64,000 nt of DNA from DASQBT01 sp963746955 (lineage in GTDB: Bacteria > Pseudomonadota > Gammaproteobacteria > Burkholderiales > Thiobacillaceae). Under the pieces are notes generated by a model. The model saw only the letters and a list, made by a program, of their open reading frames with translations. It did no database searches and was not told the DNA's origin. Shown here one piece after another: positions 18,174 to 28,864 of the stretch. The number at the start of each line of letters is the position of its first letter. Position 1 is the first letter of the stretch. The translations under genes and the position numbers were made by a program. The DNA lies in contig CAVVDR010000026.1 of the NCBI GenBank assembly GCA_963746955.1, positions 54,706 through 118,705 of the forward strand. Reading direction: 5' to 3'.

Positions 18174-18926
18174 ATGCCCGCGACTTCTGAACTGTTGGAA
18201 CGGATACGAGTTGTGCTGGTGCGCACCAGCCATCCTGGCAACATCGGCGCGGCTGCGCGAGCGATGAAGACCATGGGACTCAGCCGGCTCTATCTGGTGG
18301 CGCCGAAAAGCTTCCCTCATGAGCAGGCCACGGCAATGGCATCGGGCGCAACCGATGTGCTGGAGGAGGTAACGGTGTGCGCGACGCTCGAAGATGCGCT
18401 GAACGGCGTGACGCTTGCGGTGGGAGCGTCCACCCGCAGGCGCGAAATCGTGGCCGAAGTGTTGACGCCTGCTGAGGCAGCGCCGCGCCTGCTGCACGAG
18501 GCTGCCGGAAGCACTGGCGCTGCGCTGGTATTCGGCAATGAAACCTTCGGCCTGTCGAACGACGAACTGAGTTGCTGCCAGTTCTTGATGTCGATTCCCG
18601 CCAATCCGGAGTACAACTCGCTGAACCTGGCGGCGGCGGTCCAGGTGGCGGCGTATGAATTGCGGCTGCAAGCACTGGATGAAACCGCATGGTCTCCACC
18701 GGATATCGATGCCGCCGACCTCGGGGACGTGGAGCGCTTTTATGTTGAACTGGAAAAGACTTTGATCGGTATCGGATTCCTCAACCCCGAATCGCCCAAA
18801 CGCTTGATGCCCAAGCTGCGGCGCTTGTTTGCCCGCACCCGTCTGGCCAGGGAAGAATTGAATATCCTGCGAGGGATTCTGGCCGCGGTAAATGAACAGG
18901 GCGGAACCGCCGCCAGCAAGCCTTGA
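18174..18926 (+). CDS. trmJ: tRNA (cytidine/uridine-2'-O-)-methyltransferase TrmJ
   Basis: A SPOUT-class methyltransferase that 2'-O-methylates position 32 of certain tRNAs. The 250-residue protein starts with the SpoU motif RVVLVRTSHPGNIGAAARAM, has the middle motif LVFGNETFGLSNDEL, and ends the fold with IPANPEYNSLNLAAAVQVAAYEL, which forms the knotted S-adenosylmethionine site. A C-terminal helical extension follows, as in E. coli TrmJ. The ATG at 18174 was chosen because the upstream open frame overlaps suhB and carries no family sequence. cysE follows 30 bases downstream. Confidence 0.94.
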   Translation: MPATSELLERIRVVLVRTSHPGNIGAAARAMKTMGLSRLYLVAPKSFPHEQATAMASGATDVLEEVTVCATLEDALNGVTLAVGASTRRREIVAEVLTPAEAAPRLLHEAAGSTGAALVFGNETFGLSNDELSCCQFLMSIPANPEYNSLNLAAAVQVAAYELRLQALDETAWSPPDIDAADLGDVERFYVELEKTLIGIGFLNPESPKRLMPKLRRLFARTRLAREELNILRGILAAVNEQGGTAASKP

Positions 18927-18956
18927 CTACATTAGTCGGATAAGACAGGTTTCCCT

Positions 18957-19709
18957 ATGTTTAGCAGAATCCGTGAAGAGATCGCCGTCGTGTTCGAGCG
19001 GGATCCCGCCGCAAGGTCCGTGTTCGAGATCGTGACCACCTATCCGGGGTTTCACGCCCTGTTGTCGCACCGCTTTGCGCACCGCGTATGGGGCATGGGC
19101 TTCAAATGGCTGGGGCGCTTTATTTCCCATATTGCCCGCTGGCTGACCGGGATCGAGATACATCCGGGCGCCAGCATCGGTCGGCGGGTCTTCATCGATC
19201 ATGGCATGGGGGTGGTGATCGGTGAGACCGCCGAAATTGGCGATGACTGCACGCTCTACCATGGCGTGACCCTGGGCGGGACTTCCTGGAACAAGGGCAA
19301 GCGCCATCCCACCTTGATGTCCGGAGTGGTGGTCGGCGCTGGCGCGAAGATTCTTGGCCCGATCACAGTCGGCGCAGGCGCCAAAGTGGGCTCCAATGCG
19401 GTAGTGGTGAAGGATGTGCCTGCCGGGGCCACCGCAGTCGGCATACCGGCGCGCATTCTGGAGGATGCGCAAAGCAAGAAGCGCCAGGAACAGGCTGCCA
19501 AGCTGGGGTTTTCCGCCTATGCCATATCAGCGGATATGGACGACCCCATGGTCAAGGCTATCCATGGTCTGATTGATCATGCCGCGCATGTCGATCAGCG
19601 GATGGAAGCGATTCTGGTCCAACTGGAAAAGCTTGGCGCCCAGGTTTCCGAGAGAGGGGCCGACAAGGATGATTTCGACCCGGAGTACCTAAATAAGATA
19701 GTCGACTAA
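18957..19709 (+). CDS. cysE: Serine O-acetyltransferase
   Basis: Makes O-acetylserine from serine and acetyl-CoA, the first step of cysteine synthesis. The 250-residue protein has an N-terminal helical part, then the left-handed beta-helix of hexapeptide repeats. The active site region is IDHGMGVVIGETAEIGDD, followed by LYHGVTLGGTSW and KRHPTLMSGVVVGAGAKILG. The C-terminal tail after IPARIL is longer than in the shortest family members. Its place directly upstream of the isc operon links cysteine supply to the IscS desulfurase; the iscR promoter lies in the gap between them. Confidence 0.96.
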   Translation: MFSRIREEIAVVFERDPAARSVFEIVTTYPGFHALLSHRFAHRVWGMGFKWLGRFISHIARWLTGIEIHPGASIGRRVFIDHGMGVVIGETAEIGDDCTLYHGVTLGGTSWNKGKRHPTLMSGVVVGAGAKILGPITVGAGAKVGSNAVVVKDVPAGATAVGIPARILEDAQSKKRQEQAAKLGFSAYAISADMDDPMVKAIHGLIDHAAHVDQRMEAILVQLEKLGAQVSERGADKDDFDPEYLNKIVD

Positions 19710-19741
19710 AAAGTTGACTAATTTGGTCAGGTATTTTATAG
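19710..19741 (+). promoter_or_regulatory. iscR promoter with IscR type-1 binding site
   Basis: The 25 bases at 19710-19734 (core GTTGACTAATTTGGTCAGG) match the published E. coli type-1 IscR consensus ATASYYGACTRWWWYAGTCRRSTAT at 23 of 25 positions by my count. A sigma70-like promoter overlaps it: TTGACT at 19714-19719, a 16-base spacer and TTATAG at 19736-19741. Binding of [2Fe-2S]-IscR here would block the promoter, giving negative feedback on the isc operon. The placement is 38 bases before the iscR start. Confidence 0.85.
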
Positions 19742-19778
19742 TTCAGTCTGGTCAACCTTGGACTGAAGGTGAATCACT

Positions 19779-20243
19779 ATGAGGCTTACAACCAAAGGAC
19801 GTTTTGCAGTTACCGCAATGGTGGACCTGGCCTTGCGCCATGGCAACGGGCCGGTAACCCTGGCGGGTATTAGCGCGCGCCAGGATATTTCCCTGTCTTA
19901 TCTGGAACAGCTATTTGGCAAGCTGCGCCGCCACAGCCTGGTGGAAAGCGTGCGCGGACCGGGTGGCGGTTATACCCTCGCCAAATCCTTGTCCGAAATA
20001 TCGGTGGCGGAAGTCATCCGGGCCGTGGACGAGCCAATGGATGCGACCCAGTGCGGAGGCAAGGAAAATTGTCACGATGACCACCGCTGCATGACCCACG
20101 ATTTGTGGGTGAGCCTGAATGAAAAAATCTACGAGTACCTGAATTCGGTCACCCTGGCGGACTTGGTGGCGAAGCAGCAGGGTTGCGGCAAGGCGGTGTT
20201 GGAGGAAAAAATGCGCGGGAACAAAATTGCGGTTGCCGCTTGA
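19779..20243 (+). CDS. iscR: Fe-S cluster assembly transcription factor IscR
   Basis: An Rrf2-family repressor that senses Fe-S status through a [2Fe-2S] cluster. The 154-residue protein starts MRLTTKGRFAVTAMVDLALR, typical of IscR. The winged helix includes ISARQDISLSYLEQLFGKLR and VRGPGGGYTLAK. The three cluster cysteines are in ATQCGGKENCHDDHRCMTHD, and the histidine ligand candidate is in the same loop. It is the first gene of the isc operon and is preceded by its own type-1 site. Confidence 0.98.
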   Translation: MRLTTKGRFAVTAMVDLALRHGNGPVTLAGISARQDISLSYLEQLFGKLRRHSLVESVRGPGGGYTLAKSLSEISVAEVIRAVDEPMDATQCGGKENCHDDHRCMTHDLWVSLNEKIYEYLNSVTLADLVAKQQGCGKAVLEEKMRGNKIAVAA

Positions 20244-20272
20244 TGCATGGTTTAGAAGACGGACAGAGAAGT

Positions 20273-21481
20273 ATGAAATTACCTATTTACCTTGATTATT
20301 CTGCAACCACCCCGGTCGATCCGCGAGTGGCGGAAAAGATGATTCCCTGGCTGACCGAACATTTTGGCAATCCGGCCTCACGCAGCCATGCGTTCGGCTG
20401 GGAGGCGGAAAAGGCGGTGGAGGACGCGCGCGCGCACGTTGCTGCCCTGATCAATGCCGATCCAAAGGAGATTGTCTGGACTTCCGGCGCGACCGAATCC
20501 AACAACCTCGCGATCAAGGGTGCGGCGCAGTTTTACAAGGGCAAGGGCAAACACCTCATTACCAGCCTGACCGAACACAAGGCCGTGATCGACACGATGC
20601 GCGAACTGGAGCGGCAAGGCTTCGATGTCACCTACCTGCAACCTGAACCCAACGGCCTGCTCGATCTGGAACAGTTCAAGGCTGCCATCCGCCCTGACAC
20701 CATCCTGGCGTCCATCATGTTCGTCAACAACGAAATTGGCGTCATCCAGGACATCGAGAAACTGGGGGAGATCTGTCGCGAGAGAGGGCTCATCTTTCAC
20801 GTCGATGCGGCCCAGGCCACCGGCAAGGTGGTGATCGACCTGCAAAAGCTCAAGGTCGACCTGATGTCTTTCTCCGCCCACAAGACTTACGGCCCCAAAG
20901 GCATCGGCGCCCTGTACGTGCGGCGCAAGCCGCGCATCCGGCTAGAAGCGCAGATGCATGGCGGCGGGCACGAGCGCGGCATGCGCTCCGGCACGCTCGC
21001 CACCCACCAGATCGTCGGCATGGGCGAGGCGTTTCGCATTGCCAGGGAAGAAATGGCTACCGAAAACGAACGCATCCGCACCCTGAGGGACAAGCTCTAC
21101 AAAGGCTTGAGAGAAATGGAAGAAACCTTCATCAATGGCGACTTGGAGCGGCGTATCCCCGGGAACCTGAATATCAGCTTTGCGTACGTGGAAGGCGAGT
21201 CCCTGATGATGGCGGTCAAGGATGTAGCCGTATCCTCCGGTTCCGCCTGCACTTCGGCCTCTCTGGAGCCGTCTTACGTGCTCAAGGCTCTGGGCCGCAA
21301 TGACGAACTGGCGCACTCTTCCATCCGGTTCACCATTGGCCGCTTCACAACCGAAGAAGAGATTGACTACACCATCAACCTCATGAAGAAACAGGTTGCC
21401 AAGCTGCGCGACATGTCGCCGTTGTGGGACATGGTCAAGGCAGGCATCGATCTCAACACCGTCCAGTGGGCGGCACACTGA
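20273..21481 (+). CDS. iscS: Cysteine desulfurase IscS
   Basis: A PLP enzyme that removes sulfur from cysteine and passes it as persulfide to IscU and to tRNA thiolation. The 402-residue protein begins MKLPIYLDYSATTPVDPRV. The PLP lysine is in LMSFSAHKTYGPKGIGALYV. The mobile-loop catalytic cysteine is in VSSGSACTSASLEPSYVLKA. The C-terminus ends LNTVQWAAH, the IscU-contact end. The start at 20273 was chosen by homology; the frame runs upstream into iscR without family sequence. Confidence 0.98.
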   Translation: MKLPIYLDYSATTPVDPRVAEKMIPWLTEHFGNPASRSHAFGWEAEKAVEDARAHVAALINADPKEIVWTSGATESNNLAIKGAAQFYKGKGKHLITSLTEHKAVIDTMRELERQGFDVTYLQPEPNGLLDLEQFKAAIRPDTILASIMFVNNEIGVIQDIEKLGEICRERGLIFHVDAAQATGKVVIDLQKLKVDLMSFSAHKTYGPKGIGALYVRRKPRIRLEAQMHGGGHERGMRSGTLATHQIVGMGEAFRIAREEMATENERIRTLRDKLYKGLREMEETFINGDLERRIPGNLNISFAYVEGESLMMAVKDVAVSSGSACTSASLEPSYVLKALGRNDELAHSSIRFTIGRFTTEEEIDYTINLMKKQVAKLRDMSPLWDMVKAGIDLNTVQWAAH

Positions 21482-21514
21482 CTAAACTGAAACTGAGCAA
21501 CGAGGAAAACTGTC

Positions 21515-21916
21515 ATGGCATATAGCGACAAGGTTTTGGACCATTACGAACATCCCCGCAACGTTGGTTCGTTTGACCAGCAGGATGACGGGATCGGTAC
21601 CGGCATGGTCGGCGCGCCGGCCTGCGGCGACGTGATGAAGCTGCAAATCAAAGTCAACGAAGCGGGCATCATTGAAGATGCCAAGTTCAAGACTTACGGC
21701 TGCGGCTCTGCCATCGCCTCCTCCTCCCTGGTGACGGAATGGGTCAAAGGCAAGACGCTAGATCAGGCGATGGAAATCAAGAACACGGCGATCGCCGAAG
21801 AGCTGGCCCTGCCTCCGGTCAAGATTCACTGTTCCATCCTGGCCGAAGACGCCATCAAGGCTGCTGTGGCGGACTACAAGACCAAGCATGGCGACGCCGA
21901 ATCGGAAGCGGCGTAA
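21515..21916 (+). CDS. iscU: Fe-S cluster assembly scaffold IscU
   Basis: The scaffold on which nascent [2Fe-2S] clusters are built. The 133-residue protein has all three ligand cysteines, in GMVGAPACGDVMKLQIKV, KFKTYGCGSAIASSSL and VKIHCSILAEDAIKAAV. The aspartate next to the first (CGD) is conserved. The HscA recognition motif LPPVK precedes the third cysteine. It sits between iscS and iscA in the standard order with short spacing. Confidence 0.98.
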   Translation: MAYSDKVLDHYEHPRNVGSFDQQDDGIGTGMVGAPACGDVMKLQIKVNEAGIIEDAKFKTYGCGSAIASSSLVTEWVKGKTLDQAMEIKNTAIAEELALPPVKIHCSILAEDAIKAAVADYKTKHGDAESEAA

Positions 21917-21928
21917 GGAGTAAGAGAT

Positions 21929-22252
21929 ATGGGCATTACCCTGACTGATCGTGCTGCCAGGCACGTGACCAATTTTCTGGCGAAACGTGGCAAAGGGGTC
22001 GGTCTGCGTCTTGGAGTGCGCACCACCGGCTGTTCCGGACTGGCCTACAAGCTGGAATTCGTGGATGAGGCGGAAGGCGGCGATGTACGCTTCGACAGCA
22101 ACGGAATTACCGTATTTGTCGATCCCAAGAGCCTGGCGTTCCTGGATGGTACTGAACTCGATTTTGTGCGCGAAGGCTTGAACGAAGGTTTCCAGTTCAA
22201 TAATCCCAACGTCAAGAACACCTGCGGCTGCGGAGAAAGCTTTAACGTCTAG
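21929..22252 (+). CDS. iscA: Iron-sulfur cluster assembly protein IscA
   Basis: An A-type Fe-S carrier that delivers clusters to apo-proteins. The 107-residue protein shows the three invariant cysteines, one in VRTTGCSGLAYKLEFVDEA and two in the C-terminal VKNTCGCGESFNV. Its length matches E. coli IscA. The gene is 12 bases after iscU. Confidence 0.98.
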   Translation: MGITLTDRAARHVTNFLAKRGKGVGLRLGVRTTGCSGLAYKLEFVDEAEGGDVRFDSNGITVFVDPKSLAFLDGTELDFVREGLNEGFQFNNPNVKNTCGCGESFNV

Positions 22253-22351
22253 TTTGGGGCCAGGGGTATCGTGCTTTGCTCGCGGATTTGTGCGGCCGCC
22301 GACCGCACGACCACTCTGAATTCCAGCCTCTAGCCACCTGAACGCTCACCT

Positions 22352-22870
22352 ATGGATTTCAAGCAAAACCATTTCGAACTGTTTGGCCTCACGCCGGTAT
22401 TCCGGATCGATCCGGGCAGGCTGGACGCGGCCTATAGGGAAATCCAGGACAAGGTTCACCCTGACCGATTTGCAAGCGGCGGCGACGCGGAAAAGCGGCT
22501 GTCCATGCAGTGGGCGACGCGAGTCAACGAGGCGTATCAAACCTTGAAGCCGGCTTTGAGCCGGGCCAGATATCTGCTGCAATTGCAGGGGATTGAGGCG
22601 CTTGCCGAAACCGCCATGCCGCCTGCCTTTCTGCTGCAGCAGATGGAATGGCATGAAGCCATTGCTGAAGGCCGCACCAACCGGAAGACCCTTGACGACT
22701 TGATGGGAAAAACGCGCGCCGAAGCAAGACGGGTGGAAGCCGAACTGGCTTCCCAGATCGATGATGCCAAGGACTATGCCGCTGGGGCAGTCTCGGTGCG
22801 CAAACTGAAGTTTCTGCACAAGCTGATAGAAGAAATCGGCGACGCTCAGGAAGAACTCGAACCTGCCTGA
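22352..22870 (+). CDS. hscB: Fe-S protein assembly co-chaperone HscB
   Basis: A J-domain protein that brings IscU to HscA and stimulates its ATPase. The 172-residue protein has the N-terminal J domain with the HPD motif in YREIQDKVHPDRFASGGDA, then a three-helix C-terminal domain that binds IscU (FLLQQMEWHEAI...). The length is that of E. coli HscB. The 99-base gap after iscA is the longest within the operon but shows no clear internal promoter. Confidence 0.97.
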   Translation: MDFKQNHFELFGLTPVFRIDPGRLDAAYREIQDKVHPDRFASGGDAEKRLSMQWATRVNEAYQTLKPALSRARYLLQLQGIEALAETAMPPAFLLQQMEWHEAIAEGRTNRKTLDDLMGKTRAEARRVEAELASQIDDAKDYAAGAVSVRKLKFLHKLIEEIGDAQEELEPA

Positions 22871-22909
22871 CTGGCTTTCTTCGCCCGCATTTAATACAAC
22901 GACTGACCC

Positions 22910-24772
<1,863 letters not shown>

Positions 24773-24773
<1 letters not shown>

Positions 24774-25111
24774 TGCCTCAACTCATCGTATTACCGCATG
24801 TGGAGTTGTGCCCGGAAGGGGCCGTTATTGACGCCAAGCCGGGCGAATCCATTTGCGACACCTTGCTCGCCAATGGCATCGAGATCGAGCACGCCTGCGA
24901 GAAGTCCTGTGCATGCACCACCTGCCATGTAATCATTCGGGAAGGATTTGAAGCCCTTGAGGCTTCCGACGAGAAGGAAGACGACCTGCTGGACAAGGCC
25001 TGGGGGCTGGAGCCGACCTCCCGGCTGTCGTGCCAGGCAAAGGTCGACGGAAGTGATCTGGTGATCGAAATTCCCAGATACACGATCAACATGGTGAAGG
25101 AAGGGCATTGA
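24773..25111 (+). CDS. fdx: ISC-type [2Fe-2S] ferredoxin
   Basis: An adrenodoxin-like ferredoxin that donates electrons in Fe-S cluster assembly. The 112-residue protein has ligand cysteines in ACEKSCACTTCHVIIREG and RLSCQAKVDGSDLVIEIP, giving the C-X5-C-X2-C...C pattern. The C-terminal conserved segment ends in RYTINMVKEGH. The start codon overlaps the hscA stop by one base. Confidence 0.98.
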
Positions 25112-25112
25112 G

Positions 25113-25307
25113 ATGAAGTGGACCGACGTGCTGGACATCGCCATCGAACTGGCGGAGGCCCATCCGGATGTCGATCCCCAGTATGTGCGCTTCACCGACC
25201 TTCATGCCTGGGTCATGGCCTTGCCGGGGTTCGAGGACGAACCCAACCACTCCAACGAAAAGATTCTCGAAGCCATCCAATTGGCCTGGATGGACGAGGT
25301 GTCCTGA
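25113..25307 (+). CDS. iscX: Fe-S assembly protein IscX
   Basis: A 64-residue acidic adaptor that binds IscS and iron and tunes cluster assembly. It begins MKWTDVLDIAIELAEAHPDV and contains the DPQYVRFTDLHAWV core and the ending ILEAIQLAWMDE, all diagnostic. It starts one base after the fdx stop and is the last gene of the isc operon. Confidence 0.97.
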   Translation: MKWTDVLDIAIELAEAHPDVDPQYVRFTDLHAWVMALPGFEDEPNHSNEKILEAIQLAWMDEVS

Positions 25308-25944
25308 ATTAGCCGACAGAAAAAAGGTGATTCGGTATCTGCTGTCGGAAGTGGACTGAGAGGCAAGACGAAGCCTCCCCGGATTTCGGAACGGCCCGCT
25401 AGTGATGCCGCAGATTGTTTCTTAATCGTCATGACCAGTCTGATTCAGCATCGTTGTTAATGCATCTATCGGATGGATGACGGCCACTAGGTGTCTTGGC
25501 ACACGGCAAAATCGCACTGACGATCGTCCGGTTCTCGACTTGAACCAGACACTGGCGAGGACTGCACGCTGGCCCAGCCGCCAGGCCATCTGGCCGATGG
25601 TCAATCTAGCGAATCAGAGTAATCATTGCAGGCCTTCGAATATCCGTTTCGAACATTTGAACTGCGCTTGTTTGGTGGAGGGTGTCTTAAGGCGACGCGT
25701 GTTGACTCTGACTTTCGGGTTAACAAGCAGACCTTTCGAGCGCAGATGTTCACCGCCTATTTATGTCGGATTTTCTACAGAATGACGGCATAACTGTTAT
25801 GCCGAAATTGCGCAGACCTAATAAGATCCATAAAACCATATAGTTAACGTATATGGCCCGACTATTGCTTCAAGATCCATAAGTAAATCCTTTAATCACT
25901 AAGAAGACCACGACGCATTGCCACTGGAGCTGAACGCCACACCA
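25308..25944. other. Non-coding stretch after the isc operon
   Basis: About 640 bases with lower GC than the flanks and no supported gene. Right after iscX the arms CCGACAG (25313-25319) and CTGTCGG face each other across a loop of about 20 bases, without a T-run. A tight palindrome CGGCATAA-CTG-TTATGCCG lies at 25786-25804. The undecamer AAGATCCATAA occurs twice, near 25825 and 25872. These may be control elements of the decayed gene that follows. Confidence 0.5.
25786..25804. repeat. Short perfect inverted repeat
   Basis: Arms of eight bases, CGGCATAA and TTATGCCG, separated by CTG. It lies about 140 bases upstream of the decayed PEP-CTERM gene. There is no T-run on either side, so it looks more like a protein-binding palindrome than a terminator. 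Function unknown. Confidence 0.5.
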
Positions 25945-26668
25945 ATGTCAAAAACAAACATCAGAAATTTTGTCCTTCGCCGCGCTACTTTTGGGATGCG
26001 TGTCGCTTTCACATTCCGCCATGGCGACGCCGCTTCTGACTCAGATCAACGTGGGAAACGAAGAATCTCTTGCCGACATCATAAATACCATAATGACCGG
26101 CGATGGGATTTCACTGGTGCGCGTGAGTGATGTCAATGACGAATCCTGGAAGTTGGCAGGTGATGGGAGGGCACGGTGCTTGCACGGGCCCGGTTTGCCG
26201 GTTACGACAATACGTTCGGCGTTAACCCATGGTGGACCGATAGCGGCGTAAATGGATTTAGGGGGTGGCTTCATCGCTGGGTGGCAATGGCATTGCCGGC
26301 AATGGCGGTAGCGATACGTCTTTGATGGATTTGGGTTTACTGGGGATTTCGTTTGACGATCTAGAACACCCGGTGCGAATAGTCTGGAGTTCGCTCGCAA
26401 CCGATAACATTGATGCCATGGATCACATGGCTGACATGGAGTCGACGCAAACAATCCGCTGCATTACTTCGTCGCCTTTGAAGATCTTGCATTCCCTGGT
26501 AGCGACGAGGACTTCAACGATATTGTTTTGAACTTGAACAACGTTGTAGATGGGCCGACAGTTCCAGAACGCAGCGACCCTTGCCTTGACGATTCTTGGA
26601 TTGGCAGGGACATGGTCAATGCCCGCCGGCGCAAGGCGCAGGGTTTCCAAAAGACGCGACTTAATTGA
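25945..26668 (+). pseudogene. Decayed DUF4114/PEP-CTERM exported protein gene
   Basis: Read piecewise, the region encodes one ordered exported protein. It starts with MSKTNIRN and a signal peptide (SFAALLLGCVSLSHSAMA). Then follow NVGNEESLADIINTI, ARARFAGYDNTFGVNPWW, TDNIDAMDHMADM, the DUF4114-like core LHYFVAFEDLAFPGSDEDFN, and a C-terminal sorting end TLALTILGLAGT...GARRR. The pieces occupy reading-frame phases 1, 2, 1, 0, 2 and 0 in order, so at least five frameshifts separate them. The expected Val-Pro-Glu-Pro is damaged to VPE plus a shift. Such proteins normally pass through the outer membrane to biofilm polymer via the EpsH exosortase. This copy cannot be functional as read. Confidence 0.75.
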
Positions 26669-26965
26669 TCTGGTGTATCAGCGCACTAGACCTCACCCGT
26701 CAACAATAGCCGACCAACTGTCCCAAAAACTAATCTCAACACCCGTCTGCTCACTGCCTGAAAAGCAGCCATCCAGTCTACGATAGGCACCAATGACTGA
26801 ATTGGGTCTGGGTCGGGTGCAGCCCTTTCTGTCGTTCGCCGCGACGGGTCGCGTTGCAGCTGAGGGCAGCCGTTCGCAACGAGACTGGCAAGATTGGATT
26901 TGACGCGCCCGGAATCCGGTAGTCAGTTCAATCGAAATCACTCGCGCGGTTCACGCGGACGGCGC
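26669..26965. other. Intergenic region with no supported gene
   Basis: About 300 bases between the decayed PEP-CTERM gene and the ELM1 gene, which converge on it. The segment around 26760-26890 (AGCCATCCAGTCTACGATAG and onward) looks to me like a type of degenerate intergenic repeat seen in other proteobacteria, but I cannot verify that without a search. Confidence 0.3.
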
Positions 26966-27902
26966 TCAGCGAAGTGCCATGCGTTCGCGCACGATGGCCG
27001 CGATGCGCTGATTCTCATCCAGCGGCGCGTACTGCCAAGTCTCCAGTTTGCCGTTGAATGGCCGGGTAAAACCCGCGTCTTCCAGGCTCTTGTGCAGCGC
27101 ATCGAAACGCCTGGAGCGGCCCTCAAGTTTGGCGACGTAAACCGGCCTGCCGGTATAGCACGCTTCCGAGACCATCGAAGCCGAATCCTCGGTCACGATG
27201 ATCAGATCGGCCATGGCCAGCATGGCGAGGTAGGGATTTTCGCCCGTCCCGTCCCAGACGATGGCGTCCGTATCTGCCAGCGCCGCGCGCAGGATCGCCT
27301 CGTTTTCTGCCCCGGTGCGCCGCGAGGTGGTCACGACCAGCCCGGCACCTTGGTGCGTGGCCAGGTCTCTGCAACTGCATGGCCAGTTCGCGCATGCGCG
27401 CCGCTGTCAGATCATAGGACCTGGATTTGCCGCCGATGAGAACCGCGACGAAGGGTTTGCGCACCGCCTTGAACGCGTCCGTAAAGCGTTCGGCCGCGTG
27501 GGCCAGCGCCTCGCGGGTCAGTTTGTGCAGCGCTCCCCGGGTGGGGAAAACATTCGCGCCCCTCAGGCGGTCATGTTCCGGCGGTACCACCATGTCGAAA
27601 CAGGCTGGCGGCACGCGTGGATCCTGGATGTGCACGGTGAAGGTTCGCCCGCCGCTGGCTTTCTTGATCGCGATGGCCGCAGCCACCGAGCGCCGTCCGC
27701 AGGTGATGAGCAGGTCGGGCCAGGGCGGATGGATGCCATCGTTCGAATCAAGGCTGGCAAGCACGCCCAGGCGCGCCGCCCAATGCCCCGGCAACCAGCG
27801 CCAGGGTGCGTGTGGATTGATGGTCTTGAGTTCGAAGCGCAGGCCGACCGCCTGGCCCAGGCCGGCGACCTGGCTGATCATGCCGGCCTCGCCGGTGGTC
27901 AT
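26966..27902 (-). pseudogene. ELM1/GtrOC1-family protein, one-base frameshift
   Basis: The protein resembles the mitochondrial fission ELM1-like family (DUF1022), whose bacterial members have a glycosyltransferase-like two-domain fold and unknown function. The first frame carries MTTGEAGMISQVAGLGQAVG, PDLLITCGRRSVAAAIAIKK and VHIQDPRVPPACFDMVV, then FVAVLIGGKSRSYDLTAARM. At about 27366-27371 the frame breaks. One base removed joins it to DLATHQGAGLVVTTSRRTG and the ending ADLIIVTEDSASMVSEACYT. The corrected product has 311 residues. The start is uncertain, since family-like residues (KLQAKSCWL) precede the chosen ATG without a start codon. Confidence 0.75.
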
Positions 27903-27951
27903 GAGCCAGCACGACTTGGCTTGGAGCTTGGTGTTCAGGGGGACTGATTGG

Positions 27952-28614
27952 TCAGGGTATCGTGGCCTCGGGGAAACACAGCTCGTGGCGGCTGCGCCAT
28001 TCCGGCCCGACGTAGTTGATGATGAGCGACTTGCGCACGCCGTGCAGAGGACGCTTTTCGAAGCCGTGCCAGGTCTTGTCACTCGGAATGAAAATCAGGC
28101 CCGCATTGAATGCGGACGGGGCACGGCCGAAATGGGTGTTGCTGTCGTAGTACATGTCGGTTCCCCAGTCGGCGCCTTCCGGTTCCCGGTTGAGATAGAC
28201 CAGCATGGTGAACTTCTTCACGCCGATATCGGTGTGCGGTTCCAGCCAGAACCCGTCGCTATCCTGGCAGTACTCGATGCGCAGGGAAGTTCCGGTGAGG
28301 GGGGCGCCGGTCGCTTCCTTCAGCGCATCCGCCACTTCCCGCGAATGGAACACGCGGGCGAGCGTGTCCATTACCGGATGCCGGTTGCGATATTGCGGGC
28401 CGAAGTGGATGCGCGAATCGTTGTTAGTCTCGCGCCGGCCTTTGGTGTCGTCGATTTGGGGTGGTACGAAGGGAAGAGCCATGAGCGCATCCACCATATC
28501 TTCCGGAAGACAATGGTCCAGCAGCCAGTGGCGATAGGGATGCTGATGCTCTCCGGCATGATGCAGGCTGGTCAGAAAAGTCTTGCTGATAGCCTCTTCG
28601 GTGATATCGGACAT
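27952..28614 (-). CDS. 2OG-Fe(II) oxygenase family protein
   Basis: A 220-residue predicted 2-oxoglutarate- and iron-dependent dioxygenase. The metal triad is visible as HxD in LEPHTDIGVKKFTMLVYLN and the distal histidine in PSDKTWHGFEKR, with the 2-oxoglutarate-binding arginine in GVRKSLIINYVG. The domain resembles prolyl hydroxylase-type (PF13640-like) enzymes. No signal peptide is seen. It lies about 50 bases upstream of the ELM1-like gene on the same strand, and the two probably form an operon. The substrate is unknown. Confidence 0.85.
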   Translation of the reverse strand: MSDITEEAISKTFLTSLHHAGEHQHPYRHWLLDHCLPEDMVDALMALPFVPPQIDDTKGRRETNNDSRIHFGPQYRNRHPVMDTLARVFHSREVADALKEATGAPLTGTSLRIEYCQDSDGFWLEPHTDIGVKKFTMLVYLNREPEGADWGTDMYYDSNTHFGRAPSAFNAGLIFIPSDKTWHGFEKRPLHGVRKSLIINYVGPEWRSRHELCFPEATIP

Positions 28615-28864
28615 TGATGATTCCTTGGGAGCGCAGAAAGTAAGAAGATGGCGCTTGCAGAGTCAGTCATCCTTTGTACCATTTTGGTGATGTTTTTGCC
28701 ATTGATGCGGTACATGAGACAGGAAGGCTATTGTGAATTTCCCCCTGGCGACAGGCACATTGGCGACGGCACAAATGACCCTTGTTTTAATTCCGCCGTG
28801 TTACACTCGACCGCACATTTAAGGCTGGGCGGCTCGCCATACTGCTCTGGCTAAAGAGGAGGAC

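Noticed and set aside
25308..25944. Possible small genes in the post-isc gap (for example 25477-25785)
   Set aside because: The frames lack ribosome binding sites, family features and codon usage like the neighbours.
28648..28854. A 68-codon frame starting with a hydrophobic stretch upstream of flhB
   Set aside because: No ribosome binding site of note, no family, and the second half is not protein-like; kept only as intergenic.
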